This document shows, piece after piece, positions 59,510 through 64,000 of a stretch of 64,000 nucleotides of DNA. The stretch is taken from NCBI GenBank assembly GCA_017165825.1, contig CM029367.1:2205763-2269762 (forward strand). The letters are read 5' to 3'. The position numbers and the translations under genes were made by a program. The notes under the pieces were generated by a model that saw only the letters and a list, made by a program, of their open reading frames with translations, did no database searches and was not told the origin of the DNA. Within the stretch, counting starts at the first letter, position 1. The number at the start of each line of letters is the position of its first letter. Origin of the DNA: Hepsetus odoe (taxonomy: Eukaryota; Chordata; Actinopteri; Characiformes; Hepsetidae).

Positions 59510-60018
59510 AATAATTTTTCCCCTGTGTTGGTTCTCTCCATCACGCTCTCTCTCTTCCCCGAAGAAGCTCGAGACTACAGTGGGCAGTGATGATGATGAT
59601 GATGATGATGATCTCACTGGTTGCCATGCCAACACCATGACAACAGTGATGGAATCTTGATAACTATGGCGACGAGGCTGAAGAGAAGACACACACACTC
59701 ACACCTATAAAAACACCCACACCGGGACTGTGGCGGGTTATTGAAGGGCACGGGGTGGTCTCGAAGAACGTGGGCGTGCGGTAAAAACTGTGGTTTCCTT
59801 TACCTAGAAAATGTGTACCCACACACACACAGGGTGCTTGCTAGCACAGCCAGCTGCTGCTTATTAACCACTGTGTTGCAGGATTTAGCTTAGCCAGTTA
59901 GAGGATCAGTGTGTGTGTGAGTGTGTGGGAGGGTGTGCAATAATATTACAGCAGTGGGTTAGGACTCAGAGAGCTTGTTTTCTAATACAGTACTCATTTT
60001 CCTGCGACCTGCTTTTTA

Positions 60019-60061
<43 letters not shown>

Positions 60062-60840
60062 TGCATGCACATGCACACACAGCCCAGTCTGCTGCTGTCG
60101 TCTAAGCAGATTACCCCAACCACCATCAGCACATCAGGAGCTTTACAGGCCGACCGACATAACTCTCTCTCTCTCTCTCTCTCTCTCTGGAAAGCTTTGT
60201 AAATTGTAAATCTGATGAATGGCTCTCCATCACTCCAGAGACCTTTGCTCCACACTCCTGTACTGAGGGGCTTTAAACCCCCAGCCAATGGACCAGCGTC
60301 GCATTCCATTGGTCACTTACTTTTCTCAGGACTGTGACACAAGCTGAATGGTATATTATTGTATTTTTTCCTCTCTCATTAGAGAGACTGTCTGAATACT
60401 TTTGGACACCCCCTCTGGTTAACAAAGCCTTTGTCCCCCCCGACATTCTGTTCCATCTACACCCGGTCCCGTCACTTTCCCTCGGTCCCGGGTTCTGTAA
60501 ATACCTTTAGACAGATTTCAGAACCATCTTTCCTTCATCCTACCTTTCACGTCCCTTCCCCTCCCCCCAGACTCATTGCTCTTTCTCCTCCTTCCTCCAG
60601 AGTCTTCCTTCAGCTAAACATGGGAAATCAGCACACGGGTTTGAGTAGCTCAGAAACAGAGGGGTTAAGGGCTCGTTTTTTTTTCTCATTTAGCTCCTTG
60701 TATCAATAATTTTTTTTGTTTATTTCAATTATTTCAATTACATTTTTTTTCTGATTATGTTTATATCATAGACTTAAGTCCGAGATTTAATCAAGAACAC
60801 ATGTAAACGATTTTAACACGTGGGCCACTTAAGTCTAAAA
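59510..60840. other. Intergenic: (GAT)n, CA/CT runs, X-box-like site
   Basis: (GAT)8 at 59587-59612, X-box-like GTTGCCATGCCAAC at 59620-59633, (CA)n at 60018-60050, (CT)n at 60160-60188. No supported gene. Confidence 0.5.
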
Positions 60841-60846
60841 CACCCA

Positions 60847-60974
60847 CTTTCTACTTCCACTCACTGGCCACTTTATTAGAAACACCCACCATCTACGTCC
60901 ACTCACTGGCCACTTTATTAGAAACACCCACCTTCTACTTCCACTCACTGGCCACTTTATTAGAAACACCAGCC
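60847..60974. repeat. Three tandem 42-bp copies of the MITE terminus
   Basis: CCACTCACTGGCCACTTTAT plus TAGAAACACCCACC repeated three times with a 42-bp period. Confidence 0.9.
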
Positions 60975-61129
60975 TTGTAGCTCCACTTTACTGGGGTACA
61001 GTTACAGTTCGTAGCCCATCAGCTGATCTCTAATATCAGGCCCTCTTGCATCATTGGTCAGTTTCCGACCACAGGGCCGTTGCGGTGAGTGGTGGATAAG
61101 CTAAGCGCAGCCATAGCCCTTACACAGTG

Positions 61130-61138
61130 GAGTGTGTA

Positions 61139-61178
<40 letters not shown>

Positions 61179-61850
61179 CATTGAGGTTTTGTTGGTTTTT
61201 CTACGTGTCCGTGTCTGTGGTGCGACAACGAACCCAGATGGGGGACAGGCGGTGGTGGCGATGATGATTCTGACTTCACCGGAATGAAGCATTTCACATC
61301 AAACCGCTCGGGTAAAATCCATTTTTTTGATGAATGGAGAATGTGGAGCTGCTTCGCCCTCCCTGAAGCTGTGACACGTGACGGGCTGCGAATGAACCCG
61401 TGCTCACAGCTGCTCTTTGGGTTCAGAGGTCAAAGTTAAATCTGTTAAAATGATCCACTTTCCTGTCATACATGTCCACGCCCCCTCCCCAAAAAAAACA
61501 ACTAATCTTTAGCTGTGGTGTAAAAGCAGAGGGACATAATCTCATTACAGTTTGAACTCCAAAGCTAATGGCTCAGGTCACTCTTAAGCGGTAGGCCATC
61601 ATTCCTGACCGGTGCTTAACCAATAGAGATATCCTGAGATAGAGAGAGAGATATAAAGAGAGAGAGAGAGAGACAGAAATGGAGAAAGATGGAAAAAAAA
61701 AGAGAAATATGAGAAGAACGGCAGAGTAACAGAAAGACAAAGAAGTGGGGAGAGAGAGAGAGAGAGAAAGAGAGAAGGATGCTTCTGATCTGTACAAAAA
61801 TAGTTAAAGGAAGTAATGTGAATGTGTGAGTGTGTGAGAGTGTGCGTATA

Positions 61851-61885
<35 letters not shown>

Positions 61886-61999
61886 TGTCCGGTCACAACC
61901 ATCTGGTGGTGTTTGTGTGTTTATGTCTTAAACTCTCTCAGAGCAGGATACACTCGCCTGCAGAGAGGCACCCTGGGCCTTCATGGGGTAACACAGATC

Positions 62000-62037
<38 letters not shown>

Positions 62038-62130
62038 CTCCTGGGATACTCAGGCTGGCCTACATTTTTGCACAGCATAGTAATTGACAACATGGATGGT
62101 GTGTGTGTGTGTGTGTGTGTGTGTAGGGGG
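61130..62130. repeat. Cluster of CA/TG and GA microsatellites
   Basis: (TG)n at 61144-61175, (GA)n at 61641-61675 and 61753-61780, (TG)n at 61855-61883, (CA)n at 62006-62033, (TG)n at 62100-62125. These generate the long 61822-62712 open frame. Confidence 0.9.
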
Positions 62131-62239
62131 ACGGGCCTCAGCTGTTCGGTAGACTGCTCAAGTGAGTTTGGGACTGATTGCTGGTGTGTTTCTGTTATAC
62201 ACTCTGGCAAGTGTCTGACAACCCTAAAGGCGAATGCTG

Positions 62240-62253
62240 GTTGCCATGGCAAC
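62240..62253. promoter_or_regulatory. Perfect palindromic X-box (RFX-type site)
   Basis: GTTGCCATGGCAAC, a 14-bp perfect palindrome matching the canonical RFX motif. No gene start is recognised nearby. Confidence 0.5.
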
Positions 62254-62409
62254 ACAAGGCTGGACGGGGACATTGAAAAGCTGGAAGAGTGGGGAGTGAA
62301 ATGTCCTTTCTTTGGTGACAAATCATCCCTCGATCATCCAGTTGGGGGTATAACCGTGTGCAGGGCGGAGTGTTTGAGGTTTGGCCTCTTTAGTCCAAAA
62401 TGTTGCCAA

Positions 62410-62720
62410 AAATGGAAGTCATTTATCAAATCTCTCCAATACACTGAGGAAAAGTGTAGAATCACCATTGTGTCTATATTTCTGGCTTCCAAGGATCCAG
62501 ATGTTCTTGCATTTTTTATGTCTTGTGGAGGAAGAGTTCTCCAGAGCCAGATCCTGAAGTTTTTGTCTCTCATTTTCAGTCCAGTCTCTGTGCCTGAGCA
62601 GTTTCAGAAGCAGTGTGGGACCATCTCCACAGAGAACGGAGAACAAAAGGCAGCCGGCGCCCAGAGAAGAGCTTTGGAATGTCCTGCAAGAAGCCTGAAG
62701 AACTGTTCCTGAAGACGACT
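62410..62720 (-). repeat. Diverged member of the 69-bp repeat element
   Basis: GTTCTCCAGAGCCAGATCCT, TCTCATTTTCAGTCCAGTCT, TGCCTGAGCAGTTTCAG, then a flank shared with 10,960-11,010 (GCAGTGTGGGACCATCTCCA). Confidence 0.78.
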
Positions 62721-63027
62721 TAAGAAACAGCAAGAAACATCATCTAAGAGAGCTGAGGCTGAGCTGAAGAATAACGGTGGTGGTAGTGAATATTCACTTT
62801 AAAGCTGGTTAGAATGAAACTCTCTTTGTGTTTAGACTGGAGTTACATGTTAGTTTGTAATAAATCACTGCACCTAGGACTGAAAAAGGACCCTCCTGCT
62901 TTCGAGCCGGTTTATGAAAACAGACCTGTTTAGTCCTGCTGCCTTCTAAACCACCTCCACCAGTCTGCTGCACCTTAGTGAAGGCCTGGATGAGGTCTGA
63001 GCGGATTTCCATAAAAAGAATCGACTG

Positions 63028-63256
63028 CGAAGTGAAAGTGAAAGTGACTACCCAGAAACACAACCCAGCCCACAGTGAAACAACAAAATGCTTCTTTGCA
63101 TTTAACAGTGCAGCTGCGGGCAGCCATACCCATGGCCCGGGGAGCAGTGATGGGCACGTTACCTTGCTCATGGGTATTGCAGGGTGAGCTACTGGTATGG
63201 GACTCGAACCCACAACCTTCTGATCTTGGTGCCTAGTCGCTAAACACTGCTGCCCC
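63028..63256 (-). mobile_element. SINE family A
   Basis: GAAGTGAAAGTGAAAGTGAC tail, CCCGGGGAGCAGTGATGGGC, box B GGGACTCGAACCCACA, ACTGCTGCCCC head. Confidence 0.9.
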
Positions 63257-63259
63257 TTA

Positions 63260-64000
63260 AAGCATCTGATATTCCAGGTTTCCAATCCAGGTACGAACCA
63301 GGCCCGACCCTTTACAGCGTCCGAGATCAGACGAGATCAGACGTCAGCGATGGGATTTCTGGTTCTAGTGCAGCAAAAGTCTCGGCTAATCTGCTGTTTT
63401 CAGTGCGTCTTTAAGGATCATCAACAGATGTTAAAAAGAAATGGTGTTTACACAACGGATGTGCGAGGCTACTGTTCGGACGTGCTTTGAAAGCACATAA
63501 AGAATGTCAGATAAAGCCGAAAGACACAAGGCACGCACTTATCTGAAGAATGTCATTTACAAAGTCTGTGTTTGGTTTAAGCTCCGTGGATGAGTTTTCT
63601 CGAGCGCTCCAAAGAATGTAATCCATATTTGACCCGGGAACATCATGTATATAAAGAGGAGGGGGGGTGCCGAAAGTATGTTTGATGTTTAAGGTTGAAG
63701 TCAGTGTCAGGATTACAGAGAGAGAGAGAGATAGAGAGATAGAGTGCAATGTTGATAAATCTGGCCTGCAGAAGGAATCTCAAAAATGACATCAATGACG
63801 CGCAACAGCTCACGCACACTGTCCACATTAACGTTTATATATGTTAGCTCAGTATGACACAGCACTTCCTGTTCCAGTCCAAGTCTGTCCCACTTCTACT
63901 CTCGTCCAGTGAACTTCATGAGACTTCAACTAATGGCTGTTCCCATACTCTCTCTCTTCTGTGTATATTACATAAACACATGGGCGGTTCTTCATCTCAG
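63260..64000. other. No feature recognised
   Basis: Only a short (GA)n at 63718-63745. No coding or repeat family identified. Confidence 0.4.

Noticed and set aside
59507..59698. Possible exon with a Ser or Asp run.
   Set aside because: The run is a (GAT)8 microsatellite; flanks show no convincing exon structure.
60431..60709. Possible small gene with an internal MGNQHTG start.
   Set aside because: Pyrimidine-rich non-repetitive text; no homology recognised and the frame ends in simple sequence.
61822..62712. 296-codon plus-strand open frame.
   Set aside because: Starts in (TG)n, passes through (CA)n and (TG)n, and ends in the 69-bp repeat family. The middle has no recognisable domain.

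Overview
This window is vertebrate nuclear DNA, almost certainly from a ray-finned (teleost) fish. The evidence is: spliced genes with GT-AG introns; synaptotagmin-14/16, MARCKS-like 1, ISG12/IFI27-like and adhesion-GPCR sequences of fish type; very many (CA)n and (GA)n microsatellites; several decayed Tc1-like transposons; and two abundant tRNA-headed SINE families. I could not fix the species. The repeat repertoire, without the zebrafish DANA-type SINE, suggests a non-cyprinid otophysan, but this is only an impression. All family assignments come from reading the sequence against remembered family features; no search was run.

Positions 1-26,160 hold the 5' two thirds of a minus-strand gene of the synaptotagmin-14/16 family. 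Six coding exons can be joined with matching phases: 25,698-25,710 (13 coding nt), 13,555-13,731 (membrane anchor), 11,097-11,396, 6,635-6,835, 2,356-2,672 and 510-968 (C2A domain). C2B and the 3' end lie beyond the left edge. A CpG-rich promoter with four CCAAT boxes in the matching orientation precedes exon 1. The introns are full of SINEs, a 69-bp minisatellite, a Tc1 remnant and a ~940-bp purine (GA-rich) tract.

Positions 26,160-31,400 are intergenic with one LINE-like tail. Positions 31,405-32,299 carry three intact, phase-compatible plus-strand exons for part of an adhesion-GPCR GAIN domain (ADGRE/CD97-like), with no GPS or 7TM exons after them. The sequence then runs into a Tc1 remnant and a head-to-tail duplication of about 4.4 kb (copy A ~32,885-37,250; copy B ~37,251-41,725). 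Each copy holds a small minus-strand ISG12/IFI27-like gene. Copy A gives an open 56-residue reading frame over three exons; copy B is broken. Copy A carries two SINE insertions that copy B lacks, one with a clean 13-bp target-site duplication. Copy B carries a local inversion and many small indels, which raises the question of a false (haplotig) duplication.

Positions 43,880-47,500 hold a complete minus-strand marcksl1 gene: two coding exons, 204 aa, myristoylation start, basic effector domain, CpG-island promoter and two candidate poly(A) signals. Positions 47,500-64,000 contain no gene I can support. They hold two further Tc1 transposase relics, the 3' end of an RTE-like LINE open reading frame, a ~29-bp degenerate satellite, a small MITE, and many microsatellites.

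The genes do not form a pathway. The main interest lies in the repeat biology, in candidate CTCF and RFX sites (CTCF-like cores also sit inside the SINE family), in the ISG12 duplication, and in the splice sites of the synaptotagmin gene that abut CA/TG repeats. No wholly new biological system was evident.
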